Assembly (NCBI RefSeq): GCF_017114985.1
Contig: NZ_JABXKP010000097.1
Coordinates: 30,140-94,139, forward strand
Direction of reading: 5' to 3'
From: Nostoc sp. JL33
Lineage (GTDB): Bacteria > Cyanobacteriota > Cyanobacteriia > Cyanobacteriales > Nostocaceae
Length of the DNA stretch: 64,000 nt
In this document: positions 49,944 to 58,613 of the stretch, piece by piece
How the letters are laid out: each line of letters opens with the position of its first letter
Numbering within the stretch: the first letter of the stretch is position 1
Notes under the pieces: model-generated
The model's input: the letters and a program-made list of their open reading frames with translations, nothing else
Databases searched by the model: none
What the model was told of the DNA's origin: nothing
Made by a program: the position numbers and the translations under genes

Positions 49944-50028
49944 GAAGTTAAAGCATTAGACTCAAAGACGAATTCATCCACCTCAAAGACTCCTTCACGA
50001 GTATTAAAGACTCGTCCCCAATTAATCT

Positions 50029-52170
50029 ATGCCAACTACTACTGATTCTCCTTCGACCCGTATTCCATCTGGAACCCGTGAATCGCGCAGGCACACGCCG
50101 AAAGCGGATTTGCGGGGGCTTTACCAGAGAGCAATTCGTGAGTCATTTGTCAAGCTCGATCCCCGGATTACTGTCAGAAACCCTGTAATGTTTGTTGTTT
50201 GGGTGGGGACAATTGTCACCTTTCTAGTTAGCCTTAACCCAAATCTGTTTGGCACAATCGAGGCAGATATAAACCAACAACGCGTGTTAAACGGGTTGAT
50301 TACCTTTATTCTGTTTTTCACGCTCGTTTTTGCCAACTTTGCGGAAGCCGTAGCTGAAGGACGCGGTAAAGCACAGGCTGATTCATTAAGATCGACGCGA
50401 TCGGATACTATTGCCAACAAAATCCTCCCCGATGGTTCTATAAAACAAGTCAGTTCTACGGAACTGCGGCGGGGCGATTTGGTGCAAGTGGTTGCAAATA
50501 ACATGATTCCCGCCGATGGGGATGTAATTAAAGGTATTGGCTCAGTGGATGAGTCTGCGATTACCGGGGAATCTGCCCCTGTATTGAAGCAACCAGGTAC
50601 AGATATTGCCAGTTCGGTGACTGGAGGCACACGCTTACTTTCAGATGAATTGACAATTCGCATTAGTGCTGATCCTGGTCAAGGCTTTATCGATCGCATG
50701 ATTGCTCTGGTAGAAGGGGCACAACGCTCCAAGACTCCCAACGAAATTGCTTTGACGGTATTGTTGGCAGTGTTAACACAGGTATTCTTGATTGTGGTGG
50801 CAACTATGCCTCCCTTCGTGGGCTACATCGCCAGCTTTATCAGTACGGCGTTTGGGGCTGAGGCAGGAAACAGTTTGCGTGCGGGTGCTAGCGTTGCGAT
50901 TCTGATCTCGCTACTGGTAGCTTTAATTCCCACAACTATTGGTGGTTTGCTCAGTGCCATTGGCATCGCAGGTATGGACAGGGTTGCCCAATTTAATGTC
51001 ATCGCTACCTCTGGTCGAGCAGTAGAAGCTTGTGGCGACATCAACACCTTAGTGCTGGATAAAACAGGCACGATCACCTTGGGTAATCGGATGGCTGATG
51101 AGTTTATTCCCCTGAATAATCACTCACTAAAAGATGTGGCGCAAGTCTCTCTAGCTGCTAGCTTGTTTGACGAAACGCCAGAAGGCAAGTCAATTGTACT
51201 TTTAGCAGAAAAGTCCGACGCGGCGGTAGACTTCAACATCGACAAAGCCGAAGGTGTAGAATTTTCCGCGAAAACCCGCATGAGCGGCACGAATCTACCC
51301 GATGGCAAACAAATTCGTAAAGGAGCAGTGGATGCCATTAAAGGGTTTGTCCGTTCCCGTGGCGGACAGGTTCCTGATGATACAGACGCAGCTTATGAGC
51401 GCGTTTCCCGGTTAGGAGGTACGCCCTTAGCTGTCTGCCAAGATGGGGAGATTTATGGTGTCATCTACCTGAAAGATATTGTGAAACCTGGTCTGCGGGA
51501 ACGATTTGACCAACTCCGCCGCATGGGTGTTCGCACCGTCATGCTCACAGGGGACAACCGGATTACCGCTTCAGTGATTGCCGAAGAGGCTGGAGTGGAT
51601 GATTTCATTGCCGAAGCGACTCCAGAAGACAAAATTGAAGTGATTCGCTCCGAACAATCTCAGGGTAAACTGGTGGCAATGACCGGTGATGGTACTAACG
51701 ATGCACCTGCCCTAGCTCAAGCAAACGTGGGTGTGGCAATGAATTCTGGGACGCAAGCTGCCAAAGAAGCTGCTAATATGGTGGACTTAGACTCTGACCC
51801 TACAAAGCTCATTGACCTAGTAACCATAGGTAAACAGTTGCTGATTACCCGTGGAGCATTGACAACATTCTCGATCGCTAACGATATTGCCAAATATTTT
51901 GCGATTATTCCCACTATCTTTGCAGCTGCTGGAATCGGCGCACTTAATATTATGAGATTAAAGAGTGCCGAATCTGCGATCGTCTCGGCGCTGATTTACA
52001 ATGCCTTGATTATTCCGGCATTAATTCCGCTAGCGCTCAAAGGGGTAAAGTTCTTGCCTTTAACCGCAGATCAACTGCTACGTCGCAACATCTTCATCTA
52101 TGGCGTTGGTGGGATCATTGCTCCCTTCATTGCCATCAAACTGATAGATATTATCTTACCTTTGTCTTAA
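50029..52170 (+). CDS. kdpB: K+-transporting ATPase subunit B (P-type ATPase)
   Basis: KdpB hydrolyses ATP to drive potassium uptake. The 713-residue P-type ATPase has a TGES loop (SAITGESAPV), the phosphorylated Asp344 in LDKTGTITLGN, the nucleotide-binding FSAKTRMSG and KGAVDAI segments, and the hinge GDGTNDAPALAQANVGVAM. About seven helices are visible. The N-terminus is longer than in E. coli by about 20 residues with a Ser/Thr/Arg-rich stretch. It belongs to the kdpA-B-G-C cluster. Confidence 0.97.
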   Translation: MPTTTDSPSTRIPSGTRESRRHTPKADLRGLYQRAIRESFVKLDPRITVRNPVMFVVWVGTIVTFLVSLNPNLFGTIEADINQQRVLNGLITFILFFTLVFANFAEAVAEGRGKAQADSLRSTRSDTIANKILPDGSIKQVSSTELRRGDLVQVVANNMIPADGDVIKGIGSVDESAITGESAPVLKQPGTDIASSVTGGTRLLSDELTIRISADPGQGFIDRMIALVEGAQRSKTPNEIALTVLLAVLTQVFLIVVATMPPFVGYIASFISTAFGAEAGNSLRAGASVAILISLLVALIPTTIGGLLSAIGIAGMDRVAQFNVIATSGRAVEACGDINTLVLDKTGTITLGNRMADEFIPLNNHSLKDVAQVSLAASLFDETPEGKSIVLLAEKSDAAVDFNIDKAEGVEFSAKTRMSGTNLPDGKQIRKGAVDAIKGFVRSRGGQVPDDTDAAYERVSRLGGTPLAVCQDGEIYGVIYLKDIVKPGLRERFDQLRRMGVRTVMLTGDNRITASVIAEEAGVDDFIAEATPEDKIEVIRSEQSQGKLVAMTGDGTNDAPALAQANVGVAMNSGTQAAKEAANMVDLDSDPTKLIDLVTIGKQLLITRGALTTFSIANDIAKYFAIIPTIFAAAGIGALNIMRLKSAESAIVSALIYNALIIPALIPLALKGVKFLPLTADQLLRRNIFIYGVGGIIAPFIAIKLIDIILPLS

Positions 52171-52176
52171 TTTACT

Positions 52177-52446
52177 ATGAAACTCGTTCATATCCGACGC
52201 ACTATCTCTGCATCCCAAGTATTAGAAGAAATAATTGAAATCTGGTGTCAATGGCGTAGGCAAAAGCTGCCACTGTATTTGTTCTTGGCGATGTGTTTCA
52301 ACCTAGTGGTTGCACCTCTGGTCTATGCAGCTACTGGTGAACAACTTTCCCGCAGTCAATCTTGGGGATTGGGGCTGTTAGGACTGGTAACGCTAGGGCT
52401 TTCCATCTATTTATTTTTTGTAATGTTTGTACCGGAGAAATTCTAA
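52177..52446 (+). CDS. kdpG: KdpG/KdpF-like small membrane subunit
   Basis: The 89-residue protein begins 7 bp after kdpB and overlaps the kdpC start (TAATG at 52444-52448). It has two hydrophobic helices (LPLYLFLAMCFNLVVAPLVY and GLGLLGLVTLGLSIYLFFVM). The second ends FVPEKF and resembles the single-helix KdpF. In Anabaena the gene in this place has been called kdpG, and this one fits that description in length and position. A stabilising role in the pump is inferred by analogy with KdpF. Confidence 0.82.
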   Translation: MKLVHIRRTISASQVLEEIIEIWCQWRRQKLPLYLFLAMCFNLVVAPLVYAATGEQLSRSQSWGLGLLGLVTLGLSIYLFFVMFVPEKF

Positions 52447-53084
52447 TGAGTTTTGCACGCGAAGCCGGTAGAGCAGTTCGTTCTACATTGGTACTCTGGG
52501 TGATCGGAGCAATTATTTATCCTTTTGCAATGATTGCCATTGGGCAGACTGTGTTTCCGTTTCAAGCAAACGGTAGTCTACTGAAAAATAGCACAGGTCA
52601 AGTTGTAGGTTCTGCCTTAATTGGTCAGCCTTTTACTAGCGATCGCTATTTTAACAGCCGTCCCAGTACCACCAGTTACAGCACAGCCGATCCCAAAAAG
52701 GATGATGCGGGAGTTTTGAAAACTGGAGTTTCTGGTGCTAGTAACTTGGCTCCCAGTAATCCCGCATTACTGGAACGCATCAAAGGTAAGGATGATCCAG
52801 ATCCCACCAAAAAAATTGAAGGTGACTTAAATCGTCTGAAAAAAGCAGGTGTACAGCCGACTGGCGATCTACTCTACACTTCTGGTTCCAGCCTTGACCC
52901 CCATATCACCCCTGAAGCTGCGATCGCACAAATTACACGCGTGGCTAAGGCGCGAGGATTTCAGCCGAACCAACTGGAAACTTTGATTGCTCAAAACACC
53001 GATGGTCGCTTTCTCGGCATCTTTGGCGAACCTGGAGTTAATGTGTTGAAGCTGAATTTAGCTCTCGATCAAATTAAGAGTTAA
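52446..53084 (+). CDS. kdpC: K+-transporting ATPase subunit C
   Basis: KdpC is the single-helix periplasmic subunit of the pump that helps ATP binding. The start is ATG 52446 (MSFAREAGRAVRSTLVLWVI, 212 aa), overlapping the kdpG stop, so translation is coupled. The N-terminal helix is followed by the soluble domain with SALIGQPFTSDRYFNSRPS, YTSGSSLDPHITPEAA and GEPGVNVLKLNLALD. An inserted segment (SNLAPSNPALLERI...KKAGVQPTG) is the normal family region. A hairpin with T-run lies 146 bp downstream. There is no kdpD or kdpE next to it. Confidence 0.96.
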   Translation: MSFAREAGRAVRSTLVLWVIGAIIYPFAMIAIGQTVFPFQANGSLLKNSTGQVVGSALIGQPFTSDRYFNSRPSTTSYSTADPKKDDAGVLKTGVSGASNLAPSNPALLERIKGKDDPDPTKKIEGDLNRLKKAGVQPTGDLLYTSGSSLDPHITPEAAIAQITRVAKARGFQPNQLETLIAQNTDGRFLGIFGEPGVNVLKLNLALDQIKS

Positions 53085-53612
53085 CAATTCAAAATTCCAA
53101 CACGTTTCGTCTCCCCCTCCTCGCCTGCGGGGAGGGGCTGGGGGTGGGGTGCAATGACTGTGGGAATAACAACTAATTATCCAGACTTGATATGACTCCT
53201 GAATTCTATTTTTAAAATCGAAAGGCTGAGATTCCCGATTTCTTAAAGAAGTCGGGAATCTTTTTATCTACGAATGATTAAGTAATATCATGTCCGCTTG
53301 ATTGCTTATTAAACCCGAAGAACCCCAAAGAGCCAAAGCTACGCTTTGTCTCCCCTCCCCGCAAGCGGGGAGGGGTTAGGGGTGGGGTGTAATGATTGTA
53401 GTTAGCATAACTAATTATGCGGACATGATATAAGACTATATCAAAGCTATACCTCTAAATATATGCCTCCAAAGCTAATCAATAAACATATATTTGATTT
53501 ATTTAATACATGTTATATATCCTGAAAATATATCTTAGAAAAAATATTTTTTCTGTAAAATATTGCACAATAATATTAGAGTTAAAAAAATAAAACAGCT
53601 TTAGAACCAAGC
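53085..53612. other. 530-bp gap with GC-rich repeat pair and terminator
   Basis: Two related repeats at about 53107-53196 and 53347-53433 share TCTCCCC...GGGGAGGGG, GGGGTGGGGTG and AACTAATTATNCNGAC. The second is bounded by inverted ends ATATCATGTCCGC (53286-53298) and GCGGACATGATAT (53421-53433). A terminator lies at 53230-53265 (listed separately). No gene is seen. Confidence 0.65.
53230..53265 (+). terminator. Intrinsic terminator after kdpC
   Basis: GATTCCCGA and TCGGGAATC form the stem around TTTCTTAAAGAAG, followed by TTTTT. It lies 146 bp after the kdpC stop and would close the kdpABGC transcript. Confidence 0.75.
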
Positions 53613-53945
53613 TTGTTTGGTGTTTTAATCCAAGCTAATAGCGTTTACTGTGGCATTGATTTAACTGAAATTAAGTTACCAGAACAATGCGTTTTTCTAG
53701 GGATTTTACGAGAAAGTCAAGTGATTTCAGCAACAGCTAATCCTAGTATTTCCGCTGAAGACTATATCTTAGCAATAGCAATCAATCCGATGATGGTTCC
53801 CGCCCTCAAAGTCACTCTCAATAAAATTCATTCTGTTTACTACTCCCTCAACAGTTGCTTACTGGAAGCTCGACCAACAGCCAGCCAATCTGTTGATTCA
53901 GATGATTCAGAGGGAATAACTAGTTTCAATTCCACATATTATTAG
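53613..53945 (+). CDS. RCK_C (TrkA-C)-like single-domain protein
   Basis: About 110 residues from a TTG (53613); no ATG is available, so the exact start is unsure. Residues 15-60 (CGIDLTEIKLPEQCVFLGIL, RESQVISATANPSISAEDYI and LAIAINP) follow the RCK_C pattern of K+ channel and transporter gating domains, which bind small ligands such as c-di-AMP. The tail is Ser/Asp-rich. It may be a stand-alone regulator, or the end of a lost transporter gene. Its place between two kdp loci supports a potassium link. Confidence 0.55.
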   Translation: MFGVLIQANSVYCGIDLTEIKLPEQCVFLGILRESQVISATANPSISAEDYILAIAINPMMVPALKVTLNKIHSVYYSLNSCLLEARPTASQSVDSDDSEGITSFNSTYY

Positions 53946-54049
53946 ACAGATGAACATTTACTTATTCTCTGATCATGCTATCTTCTGAAAATGTTTAATT
54001 TTAGATGACCTTTCCTGAATCTGAGTTCGACTAACTAAAGGTTTTTAAT

Positions 54050-54445
54050 ATGCATATTTCGGAGCTTTTCCGACTTGATGTATCCGCCCAAAAAAGTGTT
54101 CATCAATCCACCCTGATTGAAGCTAACCTAGCTAAGGCAACACATAATGATATAAAACCACATGAGGGAGACATTCCCTTTGTAGCAGTATTTTTAGCTC
54201 ACATTTCCTTCATGATTGTTTGGGGAATTGTCGTTTTTCTCGTTTCATATGCCTGCAAAGCAATAGAAGATCCCCCAGAAAATGCGGCAGATAAAGACGA
54301 AATAGTAAGCATCAAAGATTTACAGCAGCATCCCTGTAAAAACTGCCAATTTTTTAACAGCAACCATTATCTAAAGTGTGCTGTACGCCCTTCCATTGCT
54401 CTAACTCAACAAGCACTCAATTGCTCTGACTACATGCCTAAATAG
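54050..54445 (+). CDS. Membrane protein with CxxC...C...C motif
   Basis: This is a 131-residue protein with one clear hydrophobic helix (FVAVFLAHISFMIVWGIVVFLVSY). It is followed by a soluble C-terminal domain with Cys residues in PCKNCQFFNSNHYLKCAVRP and ALNCSDYMPK, i.e. CxxC, C and C. This pattern recurs in short cyanobacterial proteins and suggests a metal or iron-sulfur site or disulfide. I do not know its function. It lies 44 bp before kdpA2 on the same strand and may be co-transcribed. Confidence 0.7.
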   Translation: MHISELFRLDVSAQKSVHQSTLIEANLAKATHNDIKPHEGDIPFVAVFLAHISFMIVWGIVVFLVSYACKAIEDPPENAADKDEIVSIKDLQQHPCKNCQFFNSNHYLKCAVRPSIALTQQALNCSDYMPK

Positions 54446-54489
54446 AGTTGTTCTACTTATAATTAGGTGAGTTTCTCGGCGATCGCTTT

Positions 54490-56208
54490 ATGCCAAGCTT
54501 CCCAATTATACTCCAAGGATTTGTGCAAATCTTCCTCACCCTGTTCTTGGTTGTAATGTTAGTGCCAATCGTAGGACACTACCTAGCTGAAGTCTTTTTC
54601 ATGCACAAAACCTGGCTCGATCCAGTGATGAACCCATTGGAGCGCTTAATTTATCTTTTCATAGGTATTGAACCGCAACAGAGCATGACTGGAAAAAAAT
54701 ATGCGATCGCCGTCCTACTCAGCAATACAGCAATGGCAGTTTTAGCCCTACTACTGCTGATGTTTCAGAGTTTACTACCGTTGAACCCCACCGATTTAGG
54801 AATACCTACTTGGGACACAGCATTACACACCACGATTTCTTTCTTAGTTGCTGCCGATTTGCAACACTATCTGCCAGAAACCACAATGTCGTACCTGAGC
54901 CAGATAACAGCCTTGGGCTTCTTAATGTTTGTTGCGCCTGCTACGGGATTAGCGGTGGGAATTGCCTTCATTCGCGGCTTAACAGCTAGACCTTTGGGCA
55001 ACTTTTATGTGGATTTGACTCGCTCGATTACGCGAGTACTGCTACCCTTGGCTATTGTCAGTACGGTGTTGTTGATGTTGGGTGGTGTACCCGAAACGCT
55101 GGCCGGGCCTGTAAATATTACCACCTTAGAGGGAGCAACTCAGGCGATCGCTCGTGGGCCGATTGCCCATTTTGAAAGCATCAAAGTGCTGGGTGAGAAC
55201 GGTGGAGCCTTCTTTGGTGGCAACTCTGCTCATCCTTTTGAAAATCCCAATGGCGGTACAAATTTGCTGCAAGTGGTGGCAATGTTGCTGATTCCCACGG
55301 CATTACTCCACACCTATGGTATCTTCATCGGTAACTTAAAACAGACTCGCCTACTGTTCTGGATGGTATTCACCATTTTTGTAGTCTTAATTGGCGTGAC
55401 TGCGATCGGGGAGTATCAGGGCAATCCCGCCCTCAATATCCTGTTGGGTAGTCAGCAGCCCAATTTGGAAGGTAAAGAAGTCCGGTTGGGCTGGGCGGAA
55501 ACTGCATTATTCGCCATCACCACAACAGCAACCATGACTGGTTCTGCTAACGGTATGTTCGACTCGCTGATGCCGTCTGGTGGATTTTGTGCTTTGCTCA
55601 ACCTGTTTTTGCAAGTGATCTGGGGAGCGATGGGCACTGGGGCAGCTTCTTTGGTAGTTTATATGCTTTTGGCAGTTTTCCTGACTGGCTTAATGGTGGG
55701 ACGAACGCCAGAGTTTTTGGGACGAAAAATCGAGAAACGCGAAATTACCCTAGCAAGTGTAATTATTCTGATCCACCCGCTATTGATTTTACTACCCAGT
55801 GCTATTACCCTAGCTTTTCCTGACCAACTTGCAGGCATGAGTAATCCTGGCTTTCACGGTTTTACACAGGTGATTTATGAGTATGCATCAGCGGCGGCGG
55901 GTAACGGTTCCGGTTTTGAAGGCTTGGCAGACACCCAACCCGCACCGACTGCTTTGTGGTGGAACCTGACAACAGCATTTACTCTCTGGATGGGACGATT
56001 TATTCCGATCATTGCTTTGTTGCTACTAGCAGATAGCCTGTCATCCAAGCAATCCCTACCTACCTCAATTGCAACCCTCAATACAGATACCAAACTATTT
56101 ACCAGCCTGACTGCTGCCACCATTTTAATTCTGGGAGCATTGACATTTTTTCCTGTTTTGGTTCTGGGGCCTGTTGCTGAAGCCTTCCAAATCGCCATAG
56201 GAAGATAA
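54490..56208 (+). CDS. kdpA2: K+-transporting ATPase subunit A, second copy
   Basis: This is a 572-residue KdpA, clearly homologous along its whole length to the one at 48086 (shared ENGGAFFGGNSAHPFENPNG filter region, GRTPEFLGRKIEKRE, GFHGFTQVIYEYASAAAGNG). It lacks a short insertion before TALWWNLTT that copy 1 has. No kdpB, kdpG or kdpC follows: the next gene is a glycosyltransferase. It is intact in reading frame, so it may pair with KdpB of the other cluster, or with subunits elsewhere. Confidence 0.94.
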   Translation: MPSFPIILQGFVQIFLTLFLVVMLVPIVGHYLAEVFFMHKTWLDPVMNPLERLIYLFIGIEPQQSMTGKKYAIAVLLSNTAMAVLALLLLMFQSLLPLNPTDLGIPTWDTALHTTISFLVAADLQHYLPETTMSYLSQITALGFLMFVAPATGLAVGIAFIRGLTARPLGNFYVDLTRSITRVLLPLAIVSTVLLMLGGVPETLAGPVNITTLEGATQAIARGPIAHFESIKVLGENGGAFFGGNSAHPFENPNGGTNLLQVVAMLLIPTALLHTYGIFIGNLKQTRLLFWMVFTIFVVLIGVTAIGEYQGNPALNILLGSQQPNLEGKEVRLGWAETALFAITTTATMTGSANGMFDSLMPSGGFCALLNLFLQVIWGAMGTGAASLVVYMLLAVFLTGLMVGRTPEFLGRKIEKREITLASVIILIHPLLILLPSAITLAFPDQLAGMSNPGFHGFTQVIYEYASAAAGNGSGFEGLADTQPAPTALWWNLTTAFTLWMGRFIPIIALLLLADSLSSKQSLPTSIATLNTDTKLFTSLTAATILILGALTFFPVLVLGPVAEAFQIAIGR

Positions 56209-56480
56209 CCTTTAATTCCTCACCGAATTTTAGATTTTAAATTTTGGAAAATGGAATTGTTGGCGGAGCCTCTCGTAGAGAAGATTCAAAGGCGTTCGAC
56301 TGAGCGATTACTAACTAAAAAACTCAGGGTTAAGGCTAAAAAATAAAACTGGTGTAGATTCGGGAGCCACTGCTATAGGTGCGGTTTCCCGACTTGGAGC
56401 AAGTGGCATTTGAGGAACGGAACCCAACCTACTATTCTTCTTAACCCAAGTGTATTGTTTGATAAACCTAAACACATTTT
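56209..56480. other. Gap with dispersed repeat
   Basis: Positions 56220-56263 repeat 369-412 exactly (44 bp), followed by GCGGAGCCTCTCGTAGAGAA, the common palindromic repeat. No gene is seen; the rest presumably holds the start signals of the glycosyltransferase gene. Confidence 0.65.
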
Positions 56481-57941
56481 ATGAAACAAAAAGAGACGAT
56501 ATTTGTTATTCCGACTCATCGATTGAGAGATGTAGCACAGACCATCGAAAAGTATGATGAGAATTTCTGGGCAAATGGTCATGCTTTAAAAATTATCGTA
56601 TTTGATGATTCCAGCATTGCCAACCACGAGAAATATTACCCGATTTTAGAACAGACTAAGACTGTCAATGATGTGTTTTATGTCGGGCCCCAACAGAAAG
56701 AGGAATTTATTACATTTTTAAATGAAAGACTGCGCGATCGCAAGCTAGAATCACTAGTCAAAAACTTATTCAGACCTAGTTATGGAGGAAATCGCAACTT
56801 CACGCTGATGTATACCCTTGGTTATTTAATGGTTAGTGCAGATGACGATATGCGACCAGATGCATTAATTGAAACTAGCCCAGAATCTTTAACAGGCGAT
56901 GAAATATGTCGAGGTAAATTAATCAAGTCAAATCAACAAGGCGGCTACATCCATAAATCTTTTGACTTACTCACAGCTTTTGCTGATGTTCTAGGTCAAA
57001 AAGCCAGCCATGTACCGGAAAACTTCGAGACTGGAGAATTGGTTGTTGATACAGCAATGGATTTAGAAACTAATACAACTAAGGGTTACTTTCGGGAAAA
57101 CAGCCTCTTATTACAACAGGGAAGAGTATTGAATAATGCGATCGTCAAGATTGCCCAAACTTTTCGCACAGGAACTAATGATATTGATACACTTGATTTT
57201 ATTCAGATGTATCTCAATGATGAAAACCAAATAAGCCCAAATGACCTTAATGATTTTTATATTCTCACCAATTTTCGACCTGTCATTACTAACAAAAACT
57301 GGAGAATGGATTGTGGAGTCGCTGGATATGATAATCAGCTAGGTTTACCACCATTTTTTCCAACCCGGCTGAGGTTTGAAGATTATATCTACAGGATTTG
57401 GATACAGCAAGAGGGGATTGTGGCTGCACACGTTGATGCTGTCCAAAACCACATTAGAAATAACTATATGCGTAATCCTCTGGCCAGTGAACTCTTTAAT
57501 GAAGAAATATGTAGCCTGCTGAAAAAGAAGATTAAAAGCAGTGTTTATCATCTTGATGATCTGGGAATCAAGTTTGATTACTCTGGCGAGGTGACGTTGC
57601 TAGATTCGGAAGAAATCCTGGAAAAAATCTCTGCTATCCACAGCCAGGTAGTCAAAGCCTCAATGTCTAGCCAAAATGAAGAACGTAAGCAGTCCCTGCA
57701 ATTTTTTGCTGAGAACTTATCGAGAGCATTTTATGGGTTTGAACCAGACTTTTTTCAGCAAAACGTTTCCAGAATTATCGATGATGTTATTAGCCAATTT
57801 CACGGTTCTCTAGAAATATGGCCAACTCTAGTGGAAATCTGTTACTTTTACAAAGATAAAAAGGATTTACCACAAATCAGGGTGAAGAATAAGAAGGTCA
57901 AGTCCAGAAATGGCGCGAAATCAAGCGAAATTATTGTATAA
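56481..57941 (+). CDS. Glycosyltransferase-like protein (GT-A fold)
   Basis: The 486-residue protein starts KQKETIFVIPTHRLRDVAQT, similar to nucleotide-diphospho-sugar transferases. Asp121-Asp122-Asp123 in MVSADDDMRPDA is the likely metal-binding DxD. FRPSYGGNRNFTLMYTLGYL precedes it, and the acceptor-side RLRFEDYIYRIW could hold the ED motif. The C-terminal 150 residues (LLDSEEILEKISAIHSQVVK...) are helical. Relatives of this length are known from cyanobacteria, but I cannot state donor or product. It stands alone, with a terminator after it. Confidence 0.72.
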   Translation: MKQKETIFVIPTHRLRDVAQTIEKYDENFWANGHALKIIVFDDSSIANHEKYYPILEQTKTVNDVFYVGPQQKEEFITFLNERLRDRKLESLVKNLFRPSYGGNRNFTLMYTLGYLMVSADDDMRPDALIETSPESLTGDEICRGKLIKSNQQGGYIHKSFDLLTAFADVLGQKASHVPENFETGELVVDTAMDLETNTTKGYFRENSLLLQQGRVLNNAIVKIAQTFRTGTNDIDTLDFIQMYLNDENQISPNDLNDFYILTNFRPVITNKNWRMDCGVAGYDNQLGLPPFFPTRLRFEDYIYRIWIQQEGIVAAHVDAVQNHIRNNYMRNPLASELFNEEICSLLKKKIKSSVYHLDDLGIKFDYSGEVTLLDSEEILEKISAIHSQVVKASMSSQNEERKQSLQFFAENLSRAFYGFEPDFFQQNVSRIIDDVISQFHGSLEIWPTLVEICYFYKDKKDLPQIRVKNKKVKSRNGAKSSEIIV

Positions 57942-57998
57942 ATGCGACCTTTGGCAAACAAGCTATCTGCAAGACTTTACGCAATCCTATTTAATTGA

Positions 57999-58033
57999 GA
58001 TCCCCGACTTCTCGAAGAACTCGGGGATCTTGT
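57999..58033 (+). terminator. Intrinsic terminator after the glycosyltransferase gene
   Basis: GATCCCCGA and TCGGGGATC pair around CTTCTCGAAGAAC, followed by TTGTTTCTT. It lies 57 bp after the stop codon. The same hairpin type (GATTCCCGA...) follows kdpC. Confidence 0.7.
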
Positions 58034-58613
58034 TTCTTAGGAATGATTCAGGATTGCCATAGCATACATTAATTAAAATTGTACGCGGTTAGGGACTTCC
58101 AAATAAAAAATAACGAACCACAGAGGCGCAGAGAAGCCAGTGCGTTGCGGGGGTTCCCCCCGTTGTAGCAACTGGCGCGACGCCGAGAGAAGGAAGAAAT
58201 GCTTATACCAATTCTGTATGAAGATGCGCTAAACCATATTTAAGTACAAGAAAGAAAAACGAACCGCGTTCGCGTAGCGTCTCGTAGAGAAGGACGCGAA
58301 GAAAGAAAGAAACGAAGAAAGAAAGGAAAAAAGAAGTTAAAAGGGTTTGGCGCAGCTTTACAAAGAAATGGTATTAACTGAACTGTATTGCCTTATGGTA
58401 GGATATTTGACATAAACTAGGGACAAGATTAACTAAAAAAATCTGGAAATAGTCATTGAGAAGTACCTGAAAAACCAGAATCAAGAACTGCAAAGTGTAT
58501 TACAGCATCATTTATTAACAAAGATAGAACCAAAAAATTTAAACTAGCAGATAATTTATGTAGGTGCTATTCTAAGTGCAAAAACGTTCTATATAGTAGT
58601 TAATTTAGGATAT
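58034..58613. other. 580-bp gap before pabAB, repeat-rich
   Basis: It holds the dispersed element copy at 58205-58374 and a GC-rich palindromic repeat around 58136-58180 (GTTGCGGGGGTTCCCCCCGT). TTAACTGAACTGTATTG at 58374-58390 is a lone right end of the CAATAC element family. No gene is seen. Confidence 0.65.
58205..58374 (+). repeat. ATACCAWTTC-ended dispersed element, copy 2
   Basis: This 170-bp element has ends ATACCAATTC and GAAATGGTAT, with the internal TAAACCATATTTAAGTACAAG block and TTTGGCGCAGCTTTACAAAG near the right end. It matches copy 1 (574-878, reverse) and copy 3 (63640-63819). A run of GAAAGAAAGAAACGAAGAAA varies between copies. Confidence 0.8.

Noticed and set aside
50121..50663. 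180-codon minus-strand frame inside kdpB
   Set aside because: Shadow of the highly conserved KdpB frame.
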